Assembly (NCBI GenBank): GCA_016790705.1
Contig: JAEUOT010000050.1
Span: 1 to 64,000 of the forward strand
Origin: Hydrogenophaga sp.
GTDB lineage: Bacteria; Pseudomonadota; Gammaproteobacteria; Burkholderiales; Burkholderiaceae_C
Direction of reading: 5' to 3'
Length of the DNA: 64,000 nucleotides
A model generated the notes under the pieces. It did not search any database. It worked only from the letters and a program-made list of their open reading frames with translations, and was not told where the DNA came from. Positions 44,110 through 53,108 of this stretch are shown piece by piece. Numbering within the stretch: the first letter of the stretch is position 1; each line of letters starts with the position of its first letter. The translations under genes were made by a program, and so were the position numbers.

Positions 44110-45063
44110 TCAGGCAGCGGCCACCTCGGCTTCGGGTCGACGCAGGGACGCCGCCACCGTTTTGACCTGTTCACGCAGCCATCGGCCGGCGTTCGAGGCG
44201 TGGGTGCGTTCGTGCCAGAGCTGGTAGTACATCATGCGCGGGAAGCTCACCGGACACGGCCGGATCTGCACCGGCAAGGTGGCGGTGAAGCGGTCGCAGT
44301 ACTGGCGACCGGTGGTGAGCACCAGCAGGCTGCCCGCCACCATCGCCGGAATCAGGCCGAAATGCGGGCAGCGGGCGGTGATGTTGCGCGTCAGGCCCTG
44401 GTCCGCCAGGTGGTCGTCGATGAAGCCCCGGGCACCCGGATGGGTTGGGGTCGGCGCAATATGCTCCGCCGCCAGCCAGGCGTCCACGTCCCAGCCGCGC
44501 CGCACCGCAGGGTGGTGCCTGGCCACCAGGCACACGACCTCGTCGCCGAACAGGCGCCCCAGGTGCAGGTCCTCCGGCGGCTTGGGCCAGTTGCCGATCA
44601 CGACGTCGATCTCGCCCTGGGCCAGGTGGTTGCGGTAGTCGGCGTTGGCCGACAGCGGATGGATCTCGATGGTGCAGTGGGGCGCCTGCGCCTTGATCTG
44701 GGTCACCAACTGAGGCAGGAACATCGGATCGAGGTAATCGCTGGCGGCGATGCTGAAGCCGTGGTTGGCGGTCGCCGGGTCAAAACTGCGGGCGTCCGAG
44801 AACATCACCTCGGCACTGCGAAGGATGTTGGCGGCCGGCTCGATCATGCGCAGCGCCGCCACGGTAGGCACCATGCTGGCGCCCGAACGCACCAGAAGAG
44901 GGTCCCCTGCCAGTTCGCGCAGGCGCTTGAGCGACGCCGACACCGCCGGCTGGTGCATCCCGAGCCGCAATGCGGCACGCGACACGCTGCGCTCGGTCAG
45001 CACGGTGTGCAGAACCCGGATCAGGTGCAGGTCGATGCGGTCGAACATGGAAAGGTATTTCAT
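44110..45063 (-). CDS. LysR-type transcription regulator of the purine cluster
   Basis: A 317-residue regulator. The winged helix-turn-helix is VSRAALRLGMHQPAVSASLK near residue 28, and a periplasmic-binding-like effector domain follows from about residue 95. It is divergent from xdhA with a 95-base gap containing inverted repeats, so it probably controls xdhAB and itself. The nucleoside transporter lies just downstream on its strand. Effector is unknown; a purine or urate-like compound would fit. Confidence 0.9.
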   Translation of the reverse strand: MKYLSMFDRIDLHLIRVLHTVLTERSVSRAALRLGMHQPAVSASLKRLRELAGDPLLVRSGASMVPTVAALRMIEPAANILRSAEVMFSDARSFDPATANHGFSIAASDYLDPMFLPQLVTQIKAQAPHCTIEIHPLSANADYRNHLAQGEIDVVIGNWPKPPEDLHLGRLFGDEVVCLVARHHPAVRRGWDVDAWLAAEHIAPTPTHPGARGFIDDHLADQGLTRNITARCPHFGLIPAMVAGSLLVLTTGRQYCDRFTATLPVQIRPCPVSFPRMMYYQLWHERTHASNAGRWLREQVKTVAASLRRPEAEVAAA

Positions 45064-45089
45064 ACCGGTTCAGTATCAGCTCGAATGGC

Positions 45090-45118
45090 CTCTCGGGCAT
45101 TCTGCCCATACGCGAGAG
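45090..45118. promoter_or_regulatory. overlapping inverted repeats between LysR-type gene and xdhA
   Basis: GGGCA-TTC-TGCCC (45095-45107) lies within wider arms CTCTCG (45090-45095) and CGAGAG (45113-45118). It is the only clear dyad in the 95-base divergent gap and is a candidate LysR-type binding site. Confidence 0.45.
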
Positions 45119-45158
45119 CATATGTTGTGCCACGTGGGCCGGCGCTATGCTGCCCCGC

Positions 45159-46652
45159 ATGAATGCTCCAACCCCCGAGAAAACCCTGAGATTCTGGCAG
45201 CGCGGCCAGACCGTCACCGTTCCCGATGTCGCCCCCGACCGGACGCTGCTAGAGGTGCTGCGCGAGGACCTGCACCTGTGCGCGACCAAAGAAGGTTGCG
45301 GCGAGGGCGACTGTGGCGCCTGCACCGTGGTGCTCGGCGAGGTGGTGGATGGCAAGCTGACCCACAAGGCGATCAACAGCTGCATCCGCCTGGCCCACTC
45401 GGTGGACGGCATGGCCGTGTACACGGCGGAAGACATTGCGTCGCCGTCGGGTGAGCCGCACCCGGCCCAGGAGGCCATGGTGCGCTGCCACGGCAGCCAG
45501 TGCGGTTTCTGCACACCGGGCTTCGTGATGAGCCTGTTCGGCATGTACCAGAACACGGGCGGCGGCCAGGGCATCACGCGCGAGCGGGCGCAGGTCGACC
45601 TCTCGGGCAACCTCTGCCGCTGCACAGGCTACCGGCCGATCCTGGACGCCGCGCAGCAGATGGGCTCGCTGCCCCTGCCGTCGGGGTGCGAGGTGGACGA
45701 GCGCGCCACGGTCGCGGCGCTCAAGGCGCTCAAGGCCCGGCCGGCCGACGACGCGCCCTACCTGCGGCCGACCCGGCTGGTAGACCTGCTGCGCGCCCGA
45801 GCCAAACACCCGAAGGCCCAGCTCGTGGCCGGCTGCACCGACGTCGGCCTCTGGGTCACCAAGATGCACAAGCGCTTTCCGCAGGTGCTGGACCTGACCG
45901 CCACGCGTGAGCTGCGGCGTGTCGAGCGCTACCGGCACCACATCGCCATCGGCGCGGCCGTCACGTTGACCGACGCCTTCGCGGCCCTGGTGCAGGACCG
46001 CCCTCAACTGCAGCGTTTCTCCGAGCGTTTTGCCGGCCTGCCCGTGCGCAATTCGGGCACGCTGGGTGGCAACGTGGCCAACGGCTCGCCCATCGGCGAC
46101 TCCATGCCGCTGCTGATCGCGCTGGGCGCCAGCGTGGTGCTGATGCGCTGGAAGGCATCGCCATCGGGCGGCGAGATCGCGCACCGCGAGTTGCGGCTGG
46201 AGGACCTCTACACCGGCTACCGCACCAACGTCATGCGCCCCGACGAAATCCTGGCGTGGATCAAGGTGCCCCTTCCGATGGCGGGCGAGCGCTCCACCGT
46301 CTACAAGATCAGCAAACGCTTCGACGACGACATCTCGGCGGTCTGTCTGGCGCTGAACCTGCACATCGACAACGGCACGGTCCGCAGCGCCTCCATCGGC
46401 GCCGGCGGCGTGGCGGCCACCCCGGTGCGGGCGCGCCAGACCGAGGCCGCCCTCGCCGGCCAGCCCTGGACCGAGGACACGGTGATGCACGCGATGGAGA
46501 CCCTGCGCGCCGAGTTCCAGCCCATCAGCGACATGCGCGCCAGCGCCAGCTATCGCCAGACCGTGCTGGGCAACCTGTTGCGCCGCTTCTGGCTGGAGAG
46601 CCAGGGCCGGACCGGTATCAACCTCGAAAACCTGCAGGAGGTGTCCGCATGA
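45159..46652 (+). CDS. xdhA: xanthine dehydrogenase small subunit (Fe-S/FAD)
   Basis: A 497-residue electron-transfer subunit. The first [2Fe-2S] site is KEGCGEGDCGACTVV near residue 47, and the second is CHGSQCGFCTPGFVMSLF with GNLCRCTGYRPILDAA. The FAD domain includes RNSGTLGGNVANGSPIGDSM near residue 297. The start at 45159 (MNAPTPEKTLRFWQRGQTVT) is the family start; longer frames cross the LysR promoter. The stop overlaps the xdhB start by four bases. Confidence 0.95.
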   Translation: MNAPTPEKTLRFWQRGQTVTVPDVAPDRTLLEVLREDLHLCATKEGCGEGDCGACTVVLGEVVDGKLTHKAINSCIRLAHSVDGMAVYTAEDIASPSGEPHPAQEAMVRCHGSQCGFCTPGFVMSLFGMYQNTGGGQGITRERAQVDLSGNLCRCTGYRPILDAAQQMGSLPLPSGCEVDERATVAALKALKARPADDAPYLRPTRLVDLLRARAKHPKAQLVAGCTDVGLWVTKMHKRFPQVLDLTATRELRRVERYRHHIAIGAAVTLTDAFAALVQDRPQLQRFSERFAGLPVRNSGTLGGNVANGSPIGDSMPLLIALGASVVLMRWKASPSGGEIAHRELRLEDLYTGYRTNVMRPDEILAWIKVPLPMAGERSTVYKISKRFDDDISAVCLALNLHIDNGTVRSASIGAGGVAATPVRARQTEAALAGQPWTEDTVMHAMETLRAEFQPISDMRASASYRQTVLGNLLRRFWLESQGRTGINLENLQEVSA

Positions 46653-48958
46653 ACGCCCCCGATCTGAAACTGGTGGTGGACAACACCCCTGTCGAGCCCG
46701 CGGCCGGTGTGTCGCGCTTTCATGAGAGCGCCCGCGCCCAGGTGGCCGGCGCCGCCACCTACATCGACGACATCCCCGAGGTGCGCGGCACGCTGCACGC
46801 CGCACCGGTGTGTTCGCCGGTCGCGCACGGCATCCTCAAAGGCATCGACCCCTCGGCCGCGCTGGCCCTGCCGGGCGTGCACGCCTTCATCGGCCCCGAC
46901 GACATTCCGGGCGACAAGATGCTCGCCGCCTTCGCCCACGACGAACAGGTCTTCGCCCAGGGCACGGTGCAGTTCCTGGGCCAGGTCGGTGGCCTGATCG
47001 TGGCCGACGACGTGATGACGGCGCGCCGGGCGGCGCGGCTGGTCAAATGGGACATTGAGGCGCTGGAGCCTGTGCTGACGCCGCAGCAGGCCCATGAAAA
47101 GCAGCGCTATGTGCTGCCGCCGGTGCACGTGCGCCGGGGCGATGCCGTGGCGGCCCTGCAGCGCGCGCCGCACCGGCTCAAGGGCGAGTTCGAGGTCGGC
47201 GGACAGGAGCACTTCTACCTCGAAGGCCAGATCGCCTACGTGCTGCCGCTGGAACAGAACCAGTGGTGGGTCTACAGCAGCACCCAGCACCCGGGTGAGG
47301 TGCAGCACTGGGTCTCGCACGCGCTCGGGCTGTCCAACCACGCGGTCACGGTGGAATGCCGCCGCATGGGCGGCGGCTTCGGCGGCAAGGAGACCCAGGC
47401 CGGCCATCTCGCTGTCTGGGCTGCGGTCGCGGCCAACCGGCTGCGCCGCCCGGTCAAGCTGCGCCTGGACCGCGACGACGATTTCATGATCACCGGCAAG
47501 CGCCACCCGTTTGCCTACCGCTACACGGTCGGCTTCGACGACACCGGGCGGCTGTGCGGACTCGACCTGGACATGCTGGCCAACTGCGGCTACAGCGCCG
47601 ACCTCTCGGGGCCGGTGGCCGACCGCGCGATCTTCCACGCCGACAACGCCTACTTCCTCGAAGACGTCGCGGTCCATTCATTCCGCTGCAAGACCAACGC
47701 CCAGAGCCACACCGCCTACCGCGGCTTCGGCGGCCCGCAGGGCGTGATCGTGATCGAACGCATCATGGGCGACATCGCGCGCCACCTCGGGCTGGACGCG
47801 CTGGACGTGCGGCTGCGCAACCTGTATGGCATCACCGAGCGCAACGTCACCCACTACCAGATGACGGTGGAGGACAACATCCTCGAACCGCTGATCACGC
47901 AACTGGCCCGCACCAGCGACTATCGCGAACGCGCCGAGCAGATCGCGCACTGGAACGCCAGCAGCCCGGTCATCAAGCGTGGCATCGCACTCACGCCGGT
48001 CAAGTTCGGCATCAGCTTCACCGCCACGCTGTTCAACCAGGCCGGCGCGCTGGTGCACGTCTACACCGACGGCAGCGTGCAGGTGAACCACGGCGGCACC
48101 GAGATGGGCCAGGGCCTGAACACCAAGGTCGCGGCCATCGTCGCCGACGAGCTGGGCGTGCCGTTCGAGAAGGTCCTGAGCACCGCCAGCGACACCAGCA
48201 AGGTGCCCAACGCCAGCGCCACCGCGGCCAGCAGCGGCACCGACCTGAACGGCCGCGCGGCCCAGTTTGCCGCGCGCCAGGTGCGCCAGAACCTCGCGGC
48301 CTTCGTCGCCGGTCTGGACGGCGTGGGTGCGGGCGCGGTGCGTTTCGAGAACGGCCAGGTCATCACCGAGAAGCAGACCCGGTCCTGGGAATCGGTGGTC
48401 GGCGCGGCCTATGCCAACCGCATCCAGCTCTGGAGCGACGGCTTCTACCGCACGCCCAAGATCCACTACGACAAGGTCACCATGCTGGGCCGGCCGTTCT
48501 ACTACTTCGCCTACGGCGCGGCGGTGACCGAGGTCGCGATCGACACGCTGACCGGCGAGAGCCGCGTGCTCAAGGTCGACATCCTTCACGACGTGGGCCG
48601 CAGCATCAACCCGGCCATCGACATCGGCCAGATCGAGGGCGGCTTCGTGCAGGGCATGGGCTGGCTGACGACCGAGCAACTGGTCTGGAACGGCAAGGGC
48701 TACCTGCAGACCCACGCGCCCAGCACCTACAAGATCCCGGCCACCGGCGATGTGCCGGCGCATTTCAAGGTCGAGCTCTGGCCCGAAGCGAACCGGGAGG
48801 ACAACGTGCACGGCAGCAAGGCCGTGGGCGAGCCACCGTTCATGCTGGGCATCAGCGTGTTCGAGGCGCTGCGGGATGCGGTGGCACAGGCGGGTGGCAA
48901 GCCGGAAGCCATGAACGCCCCGGCGACGGCCGAGGAGGTGCTGCGCGCCCTGGGCTAG
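46649..48958 (+). CDS. xdhB: xanthine dehydrogenase large (molybdopterin) subunit
   Basis: A 769-residue catalytic subunit that oxidises hypoxanthine to xanthine and xanthine to urate. It contains CRRMGGGFGGKETQAGHLAV near residue 233, YRGFGGPQGVIVIERI near 356, and HGGTEMGQGLNTKVAAIVAD near 480. The catalytic glutamate is in VGEPPFMLGISVFEAL near the C-terminus. Coupled to xdhA. The sulfur-insertion chaperone gene xdhC that often follows is absent; the next gene is a small unrelated one on the other strand. Confidence 0.95.
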   Translation: MNAPDLKLVVDNTPVEPAAGVSRFHESARAQVAGAATYIDDIPEVRGTLHAAPVCSPVAHGILKGIDPSAALALPGVHAFIGPDDIPGDKMLAAFAHDEQVFAQGTVQFLGQVGGLIVADDVMTARRAARLVKWDIEALEPVLTPQQAHEKQRYVLPPVHVRRGDAVAALQRAPHRLKGEFEVGGQEHFYLEGQIAYVLPLEQNQWWVYSSTQHPGEVQHWVSHALGLSNHAVTVECRRMGGGFGGKETQAGHLAVWAAVAANRLRRPVKLRLDRDDDFMITGKRHPFAYRYTVGFDDTGRLCGLDLDMLANCGYSADLSGPVADRAIFHADNAYFLEDVAVHSFRCKTNAQSHTAYRGFGGPQGVIVIERIMGDIARHLGLDALDVRLRNLYGITERNVTHYQMTVEDNILEPLITQLARTSDYRERAEQIAHWNASSPVIKRGIALTPVKFGISFTATLFNQAGALVHVYTDGSVQVNHGGTEMGQGLNTKVAAIVADELGVPFEKVLSTASDTSKVPNASATAASSGTDLNGRAAQFAARQVRQNLAAFVAGLDGVGAGAVRFENGQVITEKQTRSWESVVGAAYANRIQLWSDGFYRTPKIHYDKVTMLGRPFYYFAYGAAVTEVAIDTLTGESRVLKVDILHDVGRSINPAIDIGQIEGGFVQGMGWLTTEQLVWNGKGYLQTHAPSTYKIPATGDVPAHFKVELWPEANREDNVHGSKAVGEPPFMLGISVFEALRDAVAQAGGKPEAMNAPATAEEVLRALG

Positions 48959-49049
48959 GACAGCCCGGCCAGTCAGGAGCCCCGGGTCCCACCCCCGAAC
49001 CCATGGTCAGAGGCCACCCCCCTGGCTGGCGCCCCTCAAAGGCGCCCTG

Positions 49050-49298
49050 TCATGTCGCGGAACCAAATGCCAACAAGAGACCGAGTGCGAGGCCCGACCA
49101 CTGCATCGGAATAAAAAACAGCGTGTGCTGGTTGTCGTCGTCTTCGTTGATCCGACGCCCGAAGTACCAGATCAGACCTCCACCCACCAGCGACCCGATG
49201 ACCGTTCCCTTGGGCTCACCGAGCAAGGCACCGCCAATCAGCCAAAAGAAGATCGGTATGACAAAAGCCCAGATGCCTTTTCCCGCCCAAATCAACAT
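49050..49298 (-). CDS. small membrane protein with two hydrophobic segments
   Basis: An 82-residue protein, not recognised. The start at 49298 follows GAGGGTGA. Residues 5-25 (AGKGIWAFVIPIFFWLIGGA) and 31-45 (GTVIGSLVGGGLIWYF) are hydrophobic, followed by a charged loop GRRINEDDDNQ and a third weaker segment at the C-terminus. It has codon use and a ribosome-binding site consistent with a real gene. It converges on xdhB with a 91-base gap that holds a GGCGCC/GGCGCC hairpin. Confidence 0.65.
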   Translation of the reverse strand: MLIWAGKGIWAFVIPIFFWLIGGALLGEPKGTVIGSLVGGGLIWYFGRRINEDDDNQHTLFFIPMQWSGLALGLLLAFGSAT

Positions 49299-49472
49299 GT
49301 TTTCACCCTCTCGAATGTTTCCTGAGACTGATCGCGTGTGACACAAATGTCCGGTCTGTTCTGAACACTATTGGTTACACATCGAAGCGCCGCGGCAGTA
49401 TATGCGCCGAAAAGCGGCGTTCGAGCAGGCCCGCAGGGCTTCTGGCGCCCCGCAGACCGGAGAACGCAGGCC

Positions 49473-50306
49473 TCAGGCCCAGTGCGACTTGAAGTCCTGC
49501 GCGTACTGCTCCAGCCGGATCGGCGCTTTGCCCGTGATGCGCTGCACGCTGTCGGTGATGCCCGCGGAATAGCCGGCCTTGAAAGCGCCCAGGATCACCA
49601 GCAGGAACTCGGCATAGTCCGCCGGCAGGCCGGCGCCCAGCAGGCCCTGGCGCATCGCGTCTTCGGGGATGTCGGTGTAGCCGATGGGCCGGCCGGCCGC
49701 CTTGGACAGGATGGCCGCCACTTGCGTGTGGTCCAGCGACTCGCTGCCCGTGAGGTCGTGCGCGGCGTTCACGAAGTCGTCGGACGACAGCAGCTTCGCG
49801 GCCACGGCGGCGATGTCACGGGTGTCGATGAAACTGCCCTTGGCGTTGCCGACCGGCAGGAGGATCTGACCCTGGGTCTGGATGCCGTGCAGCCAGAAGG
49901 TGTGGAAGTTCTGCATGAACCAGTTGGGGCGGATCACGTTCCAGGCCAGGCCCGAACGCTCCAGATGCAGCTCGGCGCGGCGCAGCGGGATGTTGTCGTC
50001 GGCGTTCGCGCCCATGGCCGAGAGCAGCAGCAGCTTGCGCACGCCGGCGGCCTTGGCCGCGTCGATGGCGGGGATCAGCAGTTCGTGCTGGTTGGCGAAC
50101 CCGGGCGGCGCCATCAGGAACAGTTGGTCGGCGCCGGCCAGCGCGGATGCCAGGCCTTCGCCGGTGGCCAGGTTCAACTGCACCTCGCCCGCTTGGGTGG
50201 GGGTGCGGCTGGTGGCGCGGCGCACGGTCTGGCCTTGGGCGGCGAGCAGACCGGCAAGGGTGGAACCGATCTGGCCGTTGGCGCCGATCACGAGGGTGGT
50301 GGTCAT
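49473..50306 (-). CDS. NmrA/QOR2-like NAD(P)-binding atypical SDR
   Basis: A 277-residue protein with an N-terminal Rossmann motif TTLVIGANGQIGSTLAGLLA. It continues VRKLLLLSAMGANADDNIPL and LAWNVIRPNWFMQNF, as in NAD(P)H-dependent quinone reductase-like or NmrA-type proteins. It lacks the YxxxK of classical SDRs. Divergent from an AraC-family gene with a dyad between them, so it is the probable target of that regulator. The substrate is unknown. Confidence 0.9.
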   Translation of the reverse strand: MTTTLVIGANGQIGSTLAGLLAAQGQTVRRATSRTPTQAGEVQLNLATGEGLASALAGADQLFLMAPPGFANQHELLIPAIDAAKAAGVRKLLLLSAMGANADDNIPLRRAELHLERSGLAWNVIRPNWFMQNFHTFWLHGIQTQGQILLPVGNAKGSFIDTRDIAAVAAKLLSSDDFVNAAHDLTGSESLDHTQVAAILSKAAGRPIGYTDIPEDAMRQGLLGAGLPADYAEFLLVILGAFKAGYSAGITDSVQRITGKAPIRLEQYAQDFKSHWA

Positions 50307-50371
50307 GGGAAATCTCCTGTGGTGTGTTGCGAAGGCCTCCAGTGTGTTTCCTATGATGAAAAACTAGAATG

Positions 50372-50392
50372 CATGAAATTCCACAATTCATG
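50372..50392. promoter_or_regulatory. inverted repeat between NmrA-like and AraC-type genes
   Basis: CATGAA-N9-TTCATG in an AT-rich 112-base divergent gap, 27 bases before the AraC-type start and 66 before the NmrA-like start. A candidate operator for the adjacent regulator. Confidence 0.45.
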
Positions 50393-50418
50393 TCTGATCG
50401 TCCATAAAATACCGCCCC

Positions 50419-51369
50419 ATGGACATACTCTCCGACATCCTCCATGTCGCCGGCCTGCGGCGGCGCCTGCTGGATCTGCACGCGCTCACACCCGAGGCGG
50501 CGCTGCGCTTCCCCTGCGAGCGCAGCTTCGGCCTGCACACGGTGACGCGCGGCCGGGCCTTCGTGCACGCGCCCAACCTGGACGAACCCATCGAGCTGTT
50601 GGCCGGTGATCTGGTGCTGATGGCGCGCGGCTGCGTGCACCTGCTGTCGCTGGACCGCGGGCCGCCCAAGCGCAGCGTCACGGTGCCGATCGCGCGCTTC
50701 GCCGGCGGGGACCAGACACCGGTGCCGGACAGCGGGCCCACGCAGGTGATCAGCGCGGCCTACCAGCTCTGGCACGACCCGCTGCACCCCTTCCTGCGCA
50801 GCCTGCCGCCATGGTTCGTGATCCGTGCCGGCAGCCTGCCGCAGCTCTCGGCCCTGCCGCTGACCATTGGCCTGCTGGACCGCGAGCTCAGCGACCAGGA
50901 TCTGGGCGCAGCGTCCGTCACGCACGGTCTGCTCGATGCCCTATTTGCCTTCGCCCTGCGCGAGATCGCGCAACGCGAAAACCAGGACGCGCCGGGCTGG
51001 AACCAGGCCATCGCCGACCGCCCGATCCGCCAGGTCATCACGCTGATGCACGGCAACCTGGCGCACGGCTGGACGCTGGACGAACTGGGCCAGCAGGTCG
51101 GTCTCTCGCGCTCGGCACTGGCGGAGCGCTTTCGCACCGCCATGGGCGACACGCCGCTGAACCACCTGCGCACCCTGCGCATGCAGAAGGCGATGCAATT
51201 GCTGTCCGACACGCGCCAGCCGCTGGAACAGATCGCGCAGGCGGTGGGCTACCAGGACGCCTTTGGTTTTTCCAAGGTGTTCAAACGCACCACCGGCCAG
51301 TCGCCGCGCCAGTTCCGCGAACAGGATGCGGCCGACCGGCAGTTGCCGTTCCGGCTGCAGGAGGCCTGA
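50419..51369 (+). CDS. AraC-family transcription regulator with cupin domain
   Basis: A 316-residue regulator. The N-terminal half is an AraC-binding-like cupin ([20 protein letters not shown] region and [20 protein letters not shown]). The C-terminal half has two helix-turn-helices: [20 protein letters not shown] near residue 222, and [20 protein letters not shown], ending [14 protein letters not shown]. It probably activates the divergent NmrA-like gene in response to a small, possibly electrophilic compound; this is inference. Confidence 0.92.
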   Translation: MDILSDILHVAGLRRRLLDLHALTPEAALRFPCERSFGLHTVTRGRAFVHAPNLDEPIELLAGDLVLMARGCVHLLSLDRGPPKRSVTVPIARFAGGDQTPVPDSGPTQVISAAYQLWHDPLHPFLRSLPPWFVIRAGSLPQLSALPLTIGLLDRELSDQDLGAASVTHGLLDALFAFALREIAQRENQDAPGWNQAIADRPIRQVITLMHGNLAHGWTLDELGQQVGLSRSALAERFRTAMGDTPLNHLRTLRMQKAMQLLSDTRQPLEQIAQAVGYQDAFGFSKVFKRTTGQSPRQFREQDAADRQLPFRLQEA

Positions 51370-51440
51370 GCCGCTGCCCAAACGTGCGCGGGTACAGTGT
51401 CGGCCTGCGCGCACCGCGCGACACCTCAAAGTCACCTGCC

Positions 51441-51779
51441 ATGTCCCTGCCCTCCTGCCCGAAATGCCAGTCCGAGTTCACCTACGAAGACGGCGACCTC
51501 TACATCTGCCCCGAATGTGCCCACGAGTGGAGCAAGACGGGCGGCGATGAACCGGCCGAAGAAGCCAAGGTCTGGAAAGACGCCTTCGGCAACCTGCTGG
51601 CCGACGGCGACAGCGTCACCCTGGTCAAGGACCTCAAGCTCAAGGGCTCGTCGGCCGTGATCAAGGTCGGCACCAAGGTCAAGAACATCCGCCTGGTCGA
51701 AGGCGACCACGACATCGACTGCAAGATCGAGGGCTTCGGCGCGATGCAGCTCAAGTCCGAGTTCGTGAAGAAGAGCTGA
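51441..51779 (+). CDS. yjdM: YjdM/PhnA-family zinc-ribbon protein
   Basis: A 112-residue protein. An N-terminal zinc ribbon has [20 protein letters not shown] followed by ECAHEW (two CxxC pairs). The PhnA domain follows with [20 protein letters not shown] and ends [12 protein letters not shown], the family end. Despite the old name, a direct role in alkylphosphonate use is not established. It is followed closely by two plus-strand genes. Confidence 0.93.
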   Translation: MSLPSCPKCQSEFTYEDGDLYICPECAHEWSKTGGDEPAEEAKVWKDAFGNLLADGDSVTLVKDLKLKGSSAVIKVGTKVKNIRLVEGDHDIDCKIEGFGAMQLKSEFVKKS

Positions 51780-51796
51780 CCACCGCCGCGCTCGCC

Positions 51797-52060
51797 ATGG
51801 GCAAGATCGTCGTCTACTGCCAGCCCGGCGCGAAGCAGACGCAGTGCGTCGGCCTGCACGATGGCAAGCCCAAGATCCAGCTCAAGGCCCCGCCGGTCGA
51901 TGGCGCGGCCAACAAGGCGCTGATTGCCTTCCTGTCCGAGCGCTGCGGCGTGCCCAAGTCGGCCGTCACCATCGCGCTGGGGGCGTCGGGCCGCACCAAG
52001 CGGGTCGAGGTCGCCGGCCTGAGCGACGAGCAACTCGGCCGGTTTCTTTCCATCGACTGA
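51797..52060 (+). CDS. DUF167 (YggU/UPF0235) family protein
   Basis: An 87-residue protein beginning MGKIVVYCQPGAKQTQCVGL. The conserved KIQLKAPPVDGAANKALIAF and GASGRTKRVEVAGLS identify the family, whose function is unknown. It lies 17 bases after YjdM and six before the ketopantoate-reductase-like gene. Confidence 0.93.
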   Translation: MGKIVVYCQPGAKQTQCVGLHDGKPKIQLKAPPVDGAANKALIAFLSERCGVPKSAVTIALGASGRTKRVEVAGLSDEQLGRFLSID

Positions 52061-52066
52061 CCGCGC

Positions 52067-52978
52067 ATGAACACCTCCTCTCCTCCCCTCTCCGTGGCCG
52101 TCATGGGGGCCGGCGCCGTGGGTTGCTACTACGGCGGCATGCTGGCCCGCGCCGGCCACCGTGTGGTGCTGATCGGCCGTCCGGCGCATGTCGAGGCGGT
52201 CCGGCGCGATGGCCTGCGCATGCAGACCCGCGACTTCGACGAGCAGGTTGCCGTGCAGGCGAGCGCCGAGGCCTCGGCCGTCGCTGGCGCCGACGTGGTG
52301 CTGTTTGCCGTCAAGTCGCCCGACACCGAAAGCGCGGGGCGCCAGATGCGCGAACACCTCAAGCCCGGCGCGCTGGTGCTGTGCCTGCAGAACGGCGTAG
52401 ACAACGCCGAGCGACTGCGCGCCGTGCTGCCGGGTGTGGAGGTCGCCGCTGCCGTGGTCTACGTGGCCACCGAGATGGCCGGCCCGGGCCACCTGCGCCA
52501 CCACGGTCGAGGCGAACTGGTGATCGAGCCGTCTGCGGGCAGCGCCGAGCTTGCGCGGGCGCTGGCCGCCGCCGGCGTGCCGACCGAGATCAGCGACAAC
52601 GTGCGCGGCGCGCTCTGGTCCAAGCTCATCCTCAACTGTGCCTACAACGCGCTCTCGGCCGTGGGTCGCATCACCTACGGTGAGCTGGTGCGGCAACCGG
52701 GCGTGGCCGATGTGATGCGCGACGTGGTGGCCGAATGCCGCGCCGTTGCAGCCGCCGACGGGGTGCGCCTGCCCGGCGACGTCGAGGAATCCGTGCGGCG
52801 CATCGCCGAGACCATGCCGGCGCAGTACTCGTCCACCGCGCAGGACCTGATGCGCGGCAAGCCCAGCGAGATCGACCATCTCAACGGCCACGTGGTGCGC
52901 CGGGGCGAGGCCCTGGGTGTTCCGACGCCGGCCAACCGGGTGCTCTGGACCCTGGTTCGGCTCGTCGAGAGCCGCTGA
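52067..52978 (+). CDS. 2-dehydropantoate 2-reductase-like oxidoreductase
   Basis: A 303-residue NADP-dependent enzyme of the PanE/ApbA family. The Rossmann motif is VAVMGAGAVGCYYGGMLARA, followed by VVLFAVKSPDTES and VLCLQNGVDNAERL. The catalytic Lys is in LWSKLILNCAYNALSAVG near residue 185, and GKPSEIDHLNGHVVRRGEAL is conserved near the end. The pantothenate gene panD lies 7.5 kb away, not adjacent. Paralogues with other substrates exist, so the pantothenate role is only likely. Confidence 0.87.
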   Translation: MNTSSPPLSVAVMGAGAVGCYYGGMLARAGHRVVLIGRPAHVEAVRRDGLRMQTRDFDEQVAVQASAEASAVAGADVVLFAVKSPDTESAGRQMREHLKPGALVLCLQNGVDNAERLRAVLPGVEVAAAVVYVATEMAGPGHLRHHGRGELVIEPSAGSAELARALAAAGVPTEISDNVRGALWSKLILNCAYNALSAVGRITYGELVRQPGVADVMRDVVAECRAVAAADGVRLPGDVEESVRRIAETMPAQYSSTAQDLMRGKPSEIDHLNGHVVRRGEALGVPTPANRVLWTLVRLVESR

Positions 52979-53023
52979 ACAGTGGGTCAAACCCGGGACA
53001 TTTCCGGCTCCCGATCGACGCCC

Positions 53024-53041
53024 GAGTGACTAAGATCACTC
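53024..53041. promoter_or_regulatory. inverted repeat upstream of the sensor kinase gene
   Basis: GAGTGA-CTAAGA-TCACTC, a perfect 6-bp dyad 68 bases before the kinase start, in the 130-base gap after the ketopantoate-reductase-like gene. It may be an operator or a weak transcription stop; there is no T-run. Confidence 0.35.
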
Positions 53042-53108
53042 GCAGAACGGCTCGCGCCCGTCCCCGGGTTGCGGCCGGAAGACCCTTTCCTTTCCGTGGT
53101 GACGCCAG

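Noticed and set aside
48959..49049. A fourth copy of the GC-rich repeat after xdhB
   Set aside because: It has C-runs and a GGCGCC hairpin but lacks the GGAACCGGCT start and the GCGGCGC tail in the right order.
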